Part shown: positions 10,501 to 19,847 of the stretch, one piece after another
Numbering within the stretch: position 1 is the first letter of the stretch
How the letters are laid out: the number at the start of each line of letters is the position of its first letter
Assembly (NCBI GenBank): GCA_947446865.1
Contig: CANFHX010000013.1
Location: 1 to 64,000 of the forward strand
Length of the DNA: 64,000 nucleotides
Source: Flavobacteriaceae bacterium
GTDB lineage: Bacteria > Bacteroidota > Bacteroidia > Flavobacteriales > Flavobacteriaceae
Direction: 5' to 3'
The notes under the pieces: generated by a model
What the model was told of the DNA's origin: nothing
Database searches by the model: none
Seen by the model: the letters and a program-made list of their open reading frames with translations, nothing else
Program-made: the position numbers and the translations under genes

Positions 10501-13500
10501 TCATTGCTAGAATTTTCATTCTTGTAATAAGTTCTAAAGAAATATCCATATCATTTGCCTCTGGCCAAACTCCACTTTGTGTATTATCCCCAAATTGGGT
10601 TTTCTTTAATGGTTTTTCTACTTGGTAAAAGTTATCGGTAAAGTCATTTCCGAAACGGACAAAGCCCATCATCTCATCATCTTCTATAGAACTTGAATTG
10701 GAAGCAATTGCTTCTGCATGCACAAACATTTTCAGTTTTTTATACTGACGCATATCTACACTGATGTTTTTAAATACAGCACGAGAATCCCCTGGTTCTA
10801 AACCAGAATCATTTGTGCTTCCTATTTTGACAGAAAGTGATTGTTCGTTTTGTGGTATTAAAGTATTATTGTTATACAATTGTTCCAACTCTACTCCTGG
10901 AGGAACTACATAATGAATAGGCTCTCTAGTGCCATTTTCTTGAACATTTACTGCTGCTGAATCATAATCAGTATCATCATCCGTATTGTCTGAATCTTTT
11001 GGCGGCTCTAAAGGATTCATTTGTAAACTATAATCGTATTTTCTCCAATCTCCACGAACTAAATCTAACGAACCGAAACGAATGGTCATTTGACTAGCAA
11101 ATTTCGTCATGAACATTCTCATAAAACGAATAGAACGAAAATCGGAAATACTACCAACAGTATTGGTTGGTTGATTTATTGGAATTTTAAATTGAATCCA
11201 ACGTGCAGTAGTCGTTTCTCCATTTGGAAGTGATACTGTGGTCGGCAAAATATTAGTTATGTAATTGGTTCCAACCTGAGACAAATCTGTTGGACTCACC
11301 TTAATACTGTATTCATAATACGCATTAATAGTGTTCATGGTATTGTCGCGGTTGATATCTTCCACATCTGGAACTGTTGTAGATCCTCTGTTGGTGTCCG
11401 TTACATTTATTGGCGAGTTGCCTTCGGTTCCATTATAATATTTATACCTATCAAAAATGGTTCCCGTAGTATTCAAAAAATATTTATAGTCATCTTCCGC
11501 AGGATCAGGAAAGGATGCAAATGCTGGAAACTTAGCAGCTTCTTGAGTATTATTCAATCCGTTATACCCAACGTCTTGTGAAGTTCTATTGCCTTCGTTT
11601 GAATCAAATGCATAAATTAACGACTGCGATGCAGGGGTGTCCCCCCAAATAGTTGCAGGTGCTAAAATTTGATTATTTCCAACTCCATTTTCATAAAATT
11701 TTCTCCCATCTTGAAGCACATCTTCCGAAATTTCCCCTAAGTTAAAATAGATTCTACCAGTATTTCCAGGATTAATAGGCGCTGGAGACACTCGAGTATC
11801 CGTATAGGGATCCAACATCCAAAACTGAATATATTCTATATTGGATTGTTCAAAATTAGTAGTATTTAAAGCTCTGAAAATACCCCCAAAATTATTTTCT
11901 GGATTGGGTAAAGTATTATCGGAAGCCGTCGCAGTATTAAAATTAAATGGCCCACGCTCTTTAGGGAAATAGGTTAAATCTAAAGTATTTACTACTTGAG
12001 ATTGTCCCGCTGCAATTGTAGTTGCTGGATATAACTCTTGACTATAAATCCTTCTAGTGCTGTTTAAAGATAAATCGTCATCCGAAATTCCAGAAGGTCT
12101 TTGAGCATAAAAAATTGGATCAATAGTATACCAAGCTATTTTTGCTCGTTTAAAACCATAATCTAATGTTGACAAATTTCCTCCAAAATCTAAATAATCA
12201 GGAATAACAAGAGTTGGTCTTATTGGCGTTGAAGATAAAAACCAGGAATAAGGAGATCTTAAATCGATATTGGTTTGTGAGCCTTCAAAATCCTCTACGT
12301 AAACTGTAGATTCCCCATTAAATTTATCTGCTTTTGGAGAGTCTGGTTTTAAATAAGCAACTTCTCCTCTAAAGGAAACGTTAGAAGGAACATCGGTATC
12401 TATATTTGGTAATTTATTAACTAAACGAGTTAAAAAAGGAACTTCGGTAGAGTAACTTGTATTCAATCCGTAAATTGTATTGTTTACCGATTCTTGTCCG
12501 TAATTGGTTTTTTGCGTAAATGGCCGCTCCGACATTTTTAACATCGTGGCTCCAATTAAAAATTTATCCGAAAATTTATGTTCTACATTAATTCCATAAA
12601 AACGTCTAGTTTGTCTTCCAAAAGTAGAATTGTTTTCTACAGAAACTTGAATTGGAGTGTTGGAAGCAGATAAAGCAGGGTCTAATATTTGAACTCTACC
12701 GGCTTGATAATTCACAGTATAGTCAACCCCTTCTACTAATTTTCTTCCTCCTGCAGTAACTACCACCGAACCCTTTGGTACGTTGAAAGCCCCAATAGGA
12801 ATTCCATCTCCACCAGACGATTTAAATTTCCCTTTTAATTGAAATTTATTTTTCGAACTGTTTTGTAATGCTGCTGCTTGTGTAGATTTATATAATGTAG
12901 TATAAACGTATTTCAATTGGTTATCATTATAGGCACCTAGGGTAGTTGTATCATCATAATTTTCACTTAAACTTCCGGATTTTAATTTATTAAACAAATA
13001 TCTTCCAAAAGGTTCTACCGAAGTGAATATTATTCGGCCATTTTGTTGGTCTACAGTTAGTCCTGGAATAAAATCAAAGAAACCATCTCCGCCATTTTGA
13101 GGGTCGTTACTGTAATTCAATCTATCCAAACCAAAAACTTTTAACAACGGTGTTTCCATAATTCCAGTTGGTAATGGAGAAGTTGAGTTTGCAGCAGTAA
13201 TATAATTTAAAGGAGAAGGATCGGTATATAAAATATTGAATTTGAATTCTTCTTTTTGCATTTGAAAACCACTCGGAATTTGATAAATATTTTTCATCAT
13301 CAATCCCCAAATTGGTTTTTGAACGTTGGTCAAACTACTCTTAAGCATTTTTAAAATCAACGATTGTGAAGATGGGATTCCAGAAGCACTCACTTGAGTT
13401 GCTTCTACGCCATCAGTCCCAAATTCACCAACTTGATAAACATCGGAACCTATCGTATATTGATAAGCAACTGCAAGAACCTCATCATTTGCCAAACGCT

Positions 13501-14941
13501 GTTGCAAGGAAACATATCCTAATTGGGCATGAAAAGTAAATTCGTTAGGCAATAATTTTCGGGCATTTTCCAATTTCGTATAATCGGTACCTTCATTAAC
13601 TTGAACCGAATTATTAAACCCTTGATTGGAAGTTACAATTTCTCTAATTTCAGGCTTCAACAAACCTGGATAATTAGGATTTGGTGGGCTTGACGGAATT
13701 ATTAATGCCGGATCATAACGGTTATTATTATTGTTTGGCGGAGTATCAATTGGTTTCAAAAAGAAATCATTTGATTGAAACGGATGAATATCTGCGGGAT
13801 CAATAGCCACTACTTGACTATCTGATATAGCTGTTGAAGTTGAAGTATCGGTTAAACGAGCTTCCCCTAAATCTTGAAGGGCAACAATGTTTCTTAAATT
13901 GTTATTAGTAGTACTAACACGGTTTTGTTTGTTAGTAATCCAAACTTCAATACGGGTAATTTGCACTCTACTATCAATTAATGGATAGTTTAAAAGTGCT
14001 TTGTCATAACGATTCTTGAAATATTGAGATAAGAAAAAGTGTCTATCGGCATCATATTCTTGAGCAAAAAGCTCAAAATTTTGGATAGTACCCCCACCTT
14101 GAGCCGTTACGGTTTTGGTTTGCGATTTTTGTTCGGCAAATACAGCATTTACTGAGGTTCCTCCAAATTGTAATTGGGCTTTAACCCCAAACAAACTTTG
14201 GGCTCCTCGAATTAAAGTGCTATTAAGTGGCATGCTCACATTACCAACTTCAATTTTTTTAATGATGGAATCTTCCCCTCCAGAAGCCGAAGGGTCAAAG
14301 GATAATTTGATTAAATTTTGAAATGCAAATGTCGACTGGGTATCGTAATTAGCATTAACGTTTAATCTAGTGCCGACTTTTCCCATTAAGCTCATGCTTA
14401 TTCTTTGGTTAAAATCGAAGGTAGTTGTTGATCTATTTCTAGGGGAAAAGGAAGGATTGTCCTGTTTAGTATGTCTAAATCCTAAGTCAATTTCTACAGA
14501 TCCAGTAGGCTTTACATCAATAGTATTACTTCCAAAAATGGCTTCAAAGAAACTAGAATTAATATAATATTTAGGCAATAAATTCTTTTTAGCAGCTACA
14601 CTACTTGCTTTTTGACCCGATACAGCATCCGCTTTTTGTTTGAAATAATCGTGCATAGAATCTCTTAGCACCAACTGTTCGTATTCTTTAGGTGTAAGAA
14701 TAATTGGATAATTGATGTCTACACCTGCAAAAGTTGTATTTAAAATATACCGATCGGTTGCGGGATCGTAAGTATACGCTTCTACAATACTTTTGGGATT
14801 ATCTATTACCATATGCCCTTTATTATAGGTGGTATCGTTAACTCGTTCTTGTGCAAAAGTATACTGATTAACGAATAGCATCGTAATTACGAAAGCTAAT
14901 TTTTGGGCAATAGAGATATATTTTTGTTGCTTTGTTTTCAA
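7598..14941 (-). CDS. sprA: T9SS translocon protein SprA
   Basis: A 2447-residue protein with signal peptide MKTKQQKYISIAQKLAFVITMLFVNQYTFAQ. The opening region (VNDTTYNKGHMVIDNPKSIVEAYTYDPATDRY), the size, and the repeated aromatic/Asn-rich beta-strands to a terminal LRYNFGN are characteristic of SprA, the giant outer-membrane barrel that forms the type IX secretion channel (known F. johnsoniae SprA: about 2400 residues, 36 strands). It exports adhesins such as SprB and enzymes carrying C-terminal T9SS domains, including two proteins in this window. It starts 3 bp after ruvA, so expression is tied to ruvA and probably maeB. Many ORFs on the opposite strand across it are shadows. No frameshift or truncation is visible. 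Confidence 0.96.
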   Translation of the reverse strand: MKTKQQKYISIAQKLAFVITMLFVNQYTFAQERVNDTTYNKGHMVIDNPKSIVEAYTYDPATDRYILNTTFAGVDINYPIILTPKEYEQLVLRDSMHDYFKQKADAVSGQKASSVAAKKNLLPKYYINSSFFEAIFGSNTIDVKPTGSVEIDLGFRHTKQDNPSFSPRNRSTTTFDFNQRISMSLMGKVGTRLNVNANYDTQSTFAFQNLIKLSFDPSASGGEDSIIKKIEVGNVSMPLNSTLIRGAQSLFGVKAQLQFGGTSVNAVFAEQKSQTKTVTAQGGGTIQNFELFAQEYDADRHFFLSQYFKNRYDKALLNYPLIDSRVQITRIEVWITNKQNRVSTTNNNLRNIVALQDLGEARLTDTSTSTAISDSQVVAIDPADIHPFQSNDFFLKPIDTPPNNNNNRYDPALIIPSSPPNPNYPGLLKPEIREIVTSNQGFNNSVQVNEGTDYTKLENARKLLPNEFTFHAQLGYVSLQQRLANDEVLAVAYQYTIGSDVYQVGEFGTDGVEATQVSASGIPSSQSLILKMLKSSLTNVQKPIWGLMMKNIYQIPSGFQMQKEEFKFNILYTDPSPLNYITAANSTSPLPTGIMETPLLKVFGLDRLNYSNDPQNGGDGFFDFIPGLTVDQQNGRIIFTSVEPFGRYLFNKLKSGSLSENYDDTTTLGAYNDNQLKYVYTTLYKSTQAAALQNSSKNKFQLKGKFKSSGGDGIPIGAFNVPKGSVVVTAGGRKLVEGVDYTVNYQAGRVQILDPALSASNTPIQVSVENNSTFGRQTRRFYGINVEHKFSDKFLIGATMLKMSERPFTQKTNYGQESVNNTIYGLNTSYSTEVPFLTRLVNKLPNIDTDVPSNVSFRGEVAYLKPDSPKADKFNGESTVYVEDFEGSQTNIDLRSPYSWFLSSTPIRPTLVIPDYLDFGGNLSTLDYGFKRAKIAWYTIDPIFYAQRPSGISDDDLSLNSTRRIYSQELYPATTIAAGQSQVVNTLDLTYFPKERGPFNFNTATASDNTLPNPENNFGGIFRALNTTNFEQSNIEYIQFWMLDPYTDTRVSPAPINPGNTGRIYFNLGEISEDVLQDGRKFYENGVGNNQILAPATIWGDTPASQSLIYAFDSNEGNRTSQDVGYNGLNNTQEAAKFPAFASFPDPAEDDYKYFLNTTGTIFDRYKYYNGTEGNSPINVTDTNRGSTTVPDVEDINRDNTMNTINAYYEYSIKVSPTDLSQVGTNYITNILPTTVSLPNGETTTARWIQFKIPINQPTNTVGSISDFRSIRFMRMFMTKFASQMTIRFGSLDLVRGDWRKYDYSLQMNPLEPPKDSDNTDDDTDYDSAAVNVQENGTREPIHYVVPPGVELEQLYNNNTLIPQNEQSLSVKIGSTNDSGLEPGDSRAVFKNISVDMRQYKKLKMFVHAEAIASNSSSIEDDEMMGFVRFGNDFTDNFYQVEKPLKKTQFGDNTQSGVWPEANDMDISLELITRMKILAMSHVYLPGEIYYPDDDVNVPDGDGDANLRLGIRGNPNFGMVRTLMLGVKNQTNKLNTAQHPLNPRRIKGEVWYNELRLAGMDNKGGMAAVASLDANLADFANVSATGKMSTIGFGTLEQGPNERSREDVLQYNIVTNMSLGKLLPKKWGVNLPFNYGIGEEFITPKYDPFNQDIELKQLINETADAAEKRNLKSRAMDYTKRKSINFIGVKKTRGEKAVPHFYDPENVTLSYSYNQVDRHSFELENYTDQRVSTTADYTFAFQAKPIEPFKTVKVFKKSSYWKMLSDFNFNYKPTSVSFSSNITRQFNRQQFRLVDVEGIGLDALYQRNFLFNYQYGFNYNLTKALKINFNATSNNIVRNYMNENNEPDNSYTIWTDYWNIGLPNLHNQQVTVNYDLPINKIPFLSFVKSTYTYAGTYSWQRSSLAMSSVLDSDTGVTYNLGNTIQNSGSHKLNTAFNMDAFYKYIGLSKQKSAVPTAPTAAPKPGEKVTNVKAKPVKDANVFLDGLIGIVTSIKNIQVNYTENQGTALPGFVPGIGFFGSAKPSLGFAFGGQDDVRFEAAKNGWLTNYPNFNQNYTHVLTRALDFTANMDLFPDLKIDLTANRSYANNYSEQYDVTDGVYNSRSPYSTGNFAISTVMLKSSFKQSDEFFSLPFEEFRNNRITIANRLATDYYGTPNFPVSADGFPTGFGKNSPEVLLPSFLAAYTGFDIPALKVVGVSLAQSPEDRANKISLNAFKNIPIPNWNIKYNGLMRYKFFKDKFKRFSIQHAYKASYTVNSFRSNLDYTQHANELNPLNGNFYSQTIIGNVNLVEQFNPLIRIDFETKSSFKILAELKKDRALSLSFDNNLLTEVKGIEYVIGTGYRFKDVIFSSKLADSPSGVIKSDINLKIDFSYRNNKTIVRYLDYNNNQLGGGQNIWSFKLTADYSFSKNLTAILYYDHSFSKAVISTSFPLTNIRGGFTLRYNFGN

Positions 14942-14944
14942 AAA

Positions 14945-15526
14945 TTATAAGTTTTTTAATGCTTGCTTAATAATAGTTTCTACAGTAGCTTCGGGATTTT
15001 GACTAATCACTTTATCTACTATTTTTTCGGAGGATTTTCTAACAAAACCTAAAACCTCCAAAGCAGATAACGCTTCATCTCGATTTGTATTGTTTTGAAA
15101 CATAGAAACTTCATCCAAATCATAAATTTTTAACACTTTCTCCTTCAAATCTAGGATAGCTCTTTGGGCAGTTTTGCTTCCAATGCCTTTAATAGACTGA
15201 ATTGTTCCAACATCACCACTTGCAAGAGCCTGAATAATTTGTTTTGGTTCTAAAGAAGAAAGCATTGTTCGTGCAATTCCTGCTCCAATTCCGGAAACGG
15301 TCAATAGCATTTTAAAGATTTCTTTCTCTGATTTTTCTATAAATCCATACAACGAATGCGAATCTTCCTTGATAATCAAATGAGTAAACAATTTTACAAA
15401 ATCGGCTTTAGGAAGCAGCGAATAGGTATGAAGCGAAATATTAACATGATAACCAACACCATTACAGTCTATTACAACTTCTGTTGGTGTTTTCTCCACT
15501 AATTTTCCTTGGATGTGTGCTATCAT
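14945..15526 (-). CDS. ruvA: Holliday junction branch migration protein RuvA
   Basis: A 193-residue protein whose tetramer binds four-way DNA junctions and, with RuvB, drives branch migration in recombinational repair. Domain I (MIAHIQGKLVEKTPTEVVIDCNGVGYHV) is the OB-fold; domain II has two helix-hairpin-helix motifs (LTVSGIGAGIARTMLS and IQSIKGIGSKTAQRAI); domain III (ALSALEVLGFVRKSSEKIVDKV) is the RuvB-contacting UBA-like part. Full length. It lies 68 bp after maeB and 3 bp before sprA, an order conserved in flavobacteria. Cytoplasmic. Confidence 0.95.
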   Translation of the reverse strand: MIAHIQGKLVEKTPTEVVIDCNGVGYHVNISLHTYSLLPKADFVKLFTHLIIKEDSHSLYGFIEKSEKEIFKMLLTVSGIGAGIARTMLSSLEPKQIIQALASGDVGTIQSIKGIGSKTAQRAILDLKEKVLKIYDLDEVSMFQNNTNRDEALSALEVLGFVRKSSEKIVDKVISQNPEATVETIIKQALKNL

Positions 15527-15594
15527 AATTTATTTAATGTAATTTCAAATATAACAAAAAACTTTTATAGTCGTTATTTTTGTTATTAAGAAAC

Positions 15595-17880
15595 CTATAT
15601 GTTTTTTATTCTTTTACTTTTTTCTTGTGCATCTACAACCGCAACCGCAGCCATATTCACCATTTCCTCTACACTTGCGCCCAATTGAAAAATATGGACT
15701 GGCTTGTCCATACCTAACATGATTGGCCCAACCGAATCTACTTTGTATAATTCTTTTAATAATTTGTACGTAATATTGGCAGCTTCCAAATTAGGAAAAA
15801 TTAATGTGTTTACTTTTTTACCTGCTAACTTGGAAAATGGAAATTTATCTTTAAGCATCTCTGGATTTAATGCAAAATCGGCCTGAATTTCTCCATCTAC
15901 AATTAAATCAGGATAATATTTGTGTAGATAAGCAACAGCTTCTCGCACTTTATTAGCACTTTCAACTGGCGAAGAACCAAAATTAGAGAAGGAAACCATA
16001 GCAATTACAGGTTCCATTCCAAACATACGTACTGTTTTTTCGGTCATTAAAGCAATTTTTGCCAAGTCATCGGCAGATGGATTTGGATTAATTGCAGTAT
16101 CCGATAAAAACATTGGTCCACGATTAGTCATCATCATATTGGTAGTAGCAATCAAGGAAATTCCAGGTGCTTTACCTATCAATTGCATTAATGGTTTAAC
16201 AACTGTTGGATAACTTCTAGAATAGCCTGACACCATTGCATCTGCATCGCCTTGGTTCACCATCATGGCAGCAAAATAATTTCGTTCGCGCATCCATTTT
16301 TGAGCATCCAATAAAGAGATGCCTCTACGGTTGCGTTCTTTCCAAAATATTTCAGCATAGCGCAATCTACGATTATCTTCTTCATCTGTTTTTGGATCAA
16401 AAATTGGCACATCAGCATCAAAACCAATCTCTTCTTTTAATTCTAATATATCTTCTTTTCTTCCTAATAAAATAGGATGTCCGATTCCTTCTTCATACAC
16501 AATTTGTGCTGCTTTCAACACATCCAATTGGTCTGCCTCGGCAAAAACAATTCGTTTTGGATCGGTTTTAGCACGGTTGGTAAGTAAACGCACCATTTTA
16601 TTATCCGAACCCATTCGTTCTAAAAGTTCCTCTTCATATTTTACCCAATCGGTAATTGGATTTAATGCTACACCACTTTCCATAGCCGCTTTTGCAACGG
16701 CTGGAGCAACCATTGTAATCAATCTAGGGTCAAATGGTTTTGGAATAATATATTCTCTACCAAAATTTAACTTGGTTTCACCATAAGCAATATTCACCTG
16801 TTCCGGCACGTGTTCTTTAGCCAAAGCTGCCAATGCACGAACGGCTGCCATTTTCATGGCTTCGTTAATTTTGGTAGCTCTAACATCCAATGCACCACGG
16901 AAAATATACGGAAATCCCAATACATTATTCACTTGATTAGGATGGTCGGATCTTCCAGTAGCCATGATAATATCTTCACGAGTAGCCATTGCTACATCAT
17001 AATCTATCTCGGGAGTTGGATTGGCCATAGCAAAAACAATAGGGTCTTTAGCCATCCCTAATAACATTTCGGAAGTAAGAATATTTCCGGCAGAAAGTCC
17101 TAAAAACACATCGGCATTTACTAATGCTTGTTGTAAAGTGGTTCCAGAAGCACCATTGCTGTATCTTCTTTGTAATTCAGATAAATCGGTTCTATCTCTA
17201 CTTACAACTCCTTTAACGTCAAACATTACTATGTTTTCGACTTTTACTCCAAGTAAAACATAAAGATTTGCACAAGCCAAAGCAGCTGAACCAGCTCCAG
17301 AAACAACTAATTTTATTTTACCAATTTCTTTTTCTGCTAATTCCAATGCATTTAACAACGCAGCCGAAGATATAATTGCCGTACCATGCTGATCATCATG
17401 CATTACCGGAATATTTAATTCTTCTACTAATCGTCTTTCAATCTCAAAAGATTCTGGTGCTTTTATATCTTCAAGGTTAATTCCTCCAAAAGTTGGAGCA
17501 ATATTTTTAACCGTAGCAATAAATTCTTCTATATCTTTTGTACCAACTTCTATATCAAAAACATCAATGTCTGCGAATATTTTAAACAATAAAGCCTTTC
17601 CTTCCATTACTGGTTTGGATGCTTCTGGGCCAATGTCTCCCAAACCTAAAACCGCGGTACCATTAGTAATTACTGCAACTAAATTCCCTTTAGAAGTATA
17701 TTTATAAACGTTATTCACATCTTTAGCAATCTCTAAACAAGGCTCTGCTACTCCTGGAGAATATGCTAAAGACAAATCACGTTGTGTAGCATATTTTTTA
17801 GTTGGAACAACTTGGATTTTCCCCGGAGTAGGTTTAGCGTGGTATAATAGCGCTTCCCTACGTTTACTAGAATTATTCAT
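15595..17880 (-). CDS. maeB: NADP-dependent malic enzyme with phosphotransacetylase-like C-terminal domain
   Basis: A 761-residue two-domain protein. Residues ~1-430 are malic enzyme: SLAYSPGVAEPC at the active site, NLEDIKAPESFEIE metal-binding region, HDDQHGTAII, and a Rossmann motif VVSGAGSAALACANL. Residues ~430-761 resemble phosphate acetyltransferase (RIVFAEADQLDVLKAAQI ... ALMTEKTVRMFGMEPVIAMVSFSNFGSSP), which in MaeB enzymes is regulatory and binds acetyl-CoA rather than catalysing transfer. It decarboxylates malate to pyruvate, making NADPH. First gene of the run maeB-ruvA-sprA, with a good TAnnTTTG promoter 26 bp upstream. Cytoplasmic. Confidence 0.94.
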   Translation of the reverse strand: MNNSSKRREALLYHAKPTPGKIQVVPTKKYATQRDLSLAYSPGVAEPCLEIAKDVNNVYKYTSKGNLVAVITNGTAVLGLGDIGPEASKPVMEGKALLFKIFADIDVFDIEVGTKDIEEFIATVKNIAPTFGGINLEDIKAPESFEIERRLVEELNIPVMHDDQHGTAIISSAALLNALELAEKEIGKIKLVVSGAGSAALACANLYVLLGVKVENIVMFDVKGVVSRDRTDLSELQRRYSNGASGTTLQQALVNADVFLGLSAGNILTSEMLLGMAKDPIVFAMANPTPEIDYDVAMATREDIIMATGRSDHPNQVNNVLGFPYIFRGALDVRATKINEAMKMAAVRALAALAKEHVPEQVNIAYGETKLNFGREYIIPKPFDPRLITMVAPAVAKAAMESGVALNPITDWVKYEEELLERMGSDNKMVRLLTNRAKTDPKRIVFAEADQLDVLKAAQIVYEEGIGHPILLGRKEDILELKEEIGFDADVPIFDPKTDEEDNRRLRYAEIFWKERNRRGISLLDAQKWMRERNYFAAMMVNQGDADAMVSGYSRSYPTVVKPLMQLIGKAPGISLIATTNMMMTNRGPMFLSDTAINPNPSADDLAKIALMTEKTVRMFGMEPVIAMVSFSNFGSSPVESANKVREAVAYLHKYYPDLIVDGEIQADFALNPEMLKDKFPFSKLAGKKVNTLIFPNLEAANITYKLLKELYKVDSVGPIMLGMDKPVHIFQLGASVEEMVNMAAVAVVDAQEKSKRIKNI

Positions 17881-17905
17881 GGTGGTCTATTTATATTCTG
17901 ACCTG

Positions 17906-17936
17906 CAAAGGTAAAAGTATCCAACGAAAAAGGAAA
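17906..17936 (-). promoter_or_regulatory. Putative Bacteroidetes-type promoter of maeB
   Basis: On the minus strand the -7 box TACCTTTG (17906-17913) matches TAnnTTTG. A TTTC about 19 bp further upstream partly fits the -33 TTTG. A start ~7 bp downstream would give a leader of about 20 nt before the maeB ATG at 17880. Confidence 0.5.
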
Positions 17937-18082
17937 CTTTTATGGAGTTTCTTTTGAACAAAATTTATAGAATTACCATTTAGGGTCGATGTCGTCACTA
18001 AAGAAAAATTAAGAAAGAGAGGTTCTGTTGATATTGTTTTTATTTGAACTTGGAATAAATTATTTTTGACCTTTGATTTTAT

Positions 18083-18090
18083 TATATTTG
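18083..18090 (+). promoter_or_regulatory. Putative -7 box TATATTTG before the PAP2-like gene
   Basis: TATATTTG fits the Bacteroidetes -7 consensus exactly. The nearest upstream TTG (18066-18068) is closer than usual, and a start here would leave only a few bases before the ATG at 18102, so the mRNA may be nearly leaderless. This box is also the reason to reject the TTG at 18066 as a start codon. Confidence 0.4.
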
Positions 18091-18101
18091 CGATCAAACC
18101 T

Positions 18102-18713
18102 ATGCACTTGAAAAAAATACTTCCTTTTTTTTCTTATCTCTTCCATCCTATTTTTATACCAATAGTTGGAACGCTTTTTTATATTTTATATAGTGCCAAT
18201 TACTATACTAAGGAGCAGTATTTGTTGTTGCTCTTGCAAGTAATTATAATCACTTTTTTCTTGCCAATGTCTTTTTTTTATTTGCTTAGAACATTTGGAA
18301 AAGTAGATAACGTAATGCTTTCGGATATTTCCCAACGGAAAACACCGCTATTAATGCAAATTGCTTTAACTTTTATTTTGATAAGTAAAAGCATTACTTT
18401 AGATCGATTCCCTGAATTGTTTTTCTTTTTTCTAGGGGCAATCTGTAGTACTATTGTTGCTTATGTTTTGTTATTTTTCAAAATTAAAGCAAGCATACAT
18501 CTAATTGCAATAAGTGCCTTATGTTTTTTTGTGATTGGATTAAGTGTGCATTTCGAATTGAATAGTACTTTCACTATTGCTTCTTTATTTCTCCTTACCG
18601 GAATTATCGCTTCCTCCCGACTAGTAATGAAGGCGCATAGTGCAAAAGAATTGGTAATTGGATACCTTGCCGGAATGCTTCCGCAGCTTTTTTTGTGGTA
18701 TTTTTGGTTATAG
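18102..18713 (+). CDS. PAP2-like integral membrane protein
   Basis: About 203 residues beginning MHLKKILPFFSYLFHPIFIP; an upstream in-frame TTG at 18066 would fall in the promoter, so the ATG at 18102 is preferred. It has about six membrane segments. Near the C-terminus, ASSRLVMKAHSAKELVIGYLAG resembles the last PAP2 phosphatase signature (SR-x5-H-x3-D/E-x3-G), but the KxxxxxxRP and PSGH motifs are not evident, so catalytic activity is uncertain. Flavobacterial proteins of this kind are usually annotated as phosphatase PAP2-family or simply as transmembrane proteins. Its last 6 bp overlap the convergent beta-barrel gene. Confidence 0.65.
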   Translation: MHLKKILPFFSYLFHPIFIPIVGTLFYILYSANYYTKEQYLLLLLQVIIITFFLPMSFFYLLRTFGKVDNVMLSDISQRKTPLLMQIALTFILISKSITLDRFPELFFFFLGAICSTIVAYVLLFFKIKASIHLIAISALCFFVIGLSVHFELNSTFTIASLFLLTGIIASSRLVMKAHSAKELVIGYLAGMLPQLFLWYFWL

Positions 18714-19409
18714 AATGTAGAACTGTAATCCTATATTAAAACTTGCGGAATTTATTTTTTCACCATTAATTTCCCCCGATTTAAAAATAGATTTTAAACC
18801 ATAATAAGCGTATAAATTCCAAGTATTAAAGCCTGCCGTTACATAGCAACCATACACAAGTTTGTTGAAATCTGGATTGGATTTATTGATGGTAGTTTGA
18901 TTATCTATAACATATACATTTCTATCGGATAGTAAATAACTAAATTTAAATCCGGTATAAATTCTCCAAAATTGATGTGTCTCTGGAGTGGATGTTCGCC
19001 ATCTTATTTCAATAGGCAAATCTAAATATTGTTGTACAAATTTGTTTTTGCTATAATCGGTAGTAGAAAGCAAGGCATAATTATATGCTGAAGTATTAGT
19101 ATTAGTATTGGTATTGGTAGTTAACTGTAAATTATTGTTGTAAATATTTAAAGAATAACCCAACCCTGCAGCAAAAGCAAATGTTCTGCTTTTATTGACT
19201 GGCATATCTCTTAAAAATCCTATACAAAAACCAGGAGAAAATTTTGTTTGACTTAATCCCTTAAAATTTTGTAATTGATTATAAGTAAAATTAATATAAA
19301 ATTGGTCTTCTCTATATAAGGAATCTACAGGCTTGGTTGGCACAGTTTTTTCTTGCGCAAAAGCACCTAAAAAGGATAAGAAAAACAACAAAGTAAGATT
19401 AAAACGCAT
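18708..19409 (-). CDS. Outer-membrane beta-barrel protein, PorT-like family
   Basis: A 233-residue protein with a signal peptide (MRFNLTLLFFLSFLGAFAQ). The mature part consists of alternating strands (FYINFTYNQLQNFKG, SPGFCIGFLRDMPVN, FAFAAGLGYSLNIYNNN, LYAYYGLKSIFKSG, FNIGLQFYIL) typical of eight-strand PorT/OmpW-like barrels in Bacteroidetes. It is not necessarily the T9SS PorT/SprT itself. The segment LTTNTNTNTNTSAYN is encoded by tandem 6-bp units and probably forms a surface loop. It converges on the PAP2-like gene with a 6-bp overlap. Function unknown. Confidence 0.72.
   Translation of the reverse strand: MRFNLTLLFFLSFLGAFAQEKTVPTKPVDSLYREDQFYINFTYNQLQNFKGLSQTKFSPGFCIGFLRDMPVNKSRTFAFAAGLGYSLNIYNNNLQLTTNTNTNTNTSAYNYALLSTTDYSKNKFVQQYLDLPIEIRWRTSTPETHQFWRIYTGFKFSYLLSDRNVYVIDNQTTINKSNPDFNKLVYGCYVTAGFNTWNLYAYYGLKSIFKSGEINGEKINSASFNIGLQFYIL
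19093..19116. repeat. Hexanucleotide tandem repeat inside the beta-barrel gene
   Basis: Four GTATTA/GTATTG units in a row (coding strand AAT-ACY) encode an alternating Asn-Thr tract. The unit is a multiple of three, so copy-number change would lengthen or shorten a loop without frameshift. Confidence 0.7.
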
Positions 19410-19847
19410 AGGATATTAACGTAAAGAAATAATTACAAGTACCTTAAAATAATTTTATTGTCAACAAATTGAACTTCTTAAGATTTTATTTAATCCACTA
19501 TCTTATTCTAATTTTAAAAAAACATTATCTTGAAAAATTACTATTTCTAATGTTTGTTACAATCTAATATCTTTATTCAATTATAATTTGTAAATATAAA
19601 TTATTATATAAGACTTTTGAAAATATATTTATCATTTTTAATAGGAGGCTTTTTATTTAGCACTACTGGTTAGTTTTCGCTTAGTGCTTTTAAAGATTAT
19701 ATAAGGAAAGACGCCTAGTTTCTTTATATTGGAAACCAATCACAAAAACTAAGATTAAAATAAAGAAGAGAATATCTGACAGAAATTTTTTTTTCTATAA
19801 ATCAATTATAAAATGGAAGGCTTAATTTATTGCTTTTTTAAATTTGT
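19410..19847. other. Gene-poor AT-rich intergenic stretch
   Basis: No open frame with recognisable content. The only structure noticed is a hairpin with 7-bp arms, AGCACTA (19659-19665) and TAGTGCT (19682-19688), near the 3' side of the AraC-type gene. Confidence 0.5.

Noticed and set aside
8220..14567. Several plus-strand ORFs of 60-90 codons across sprA
   Set aside because: They are antisense shadows of a 2447-codon gene with clear homology on the minus strand.
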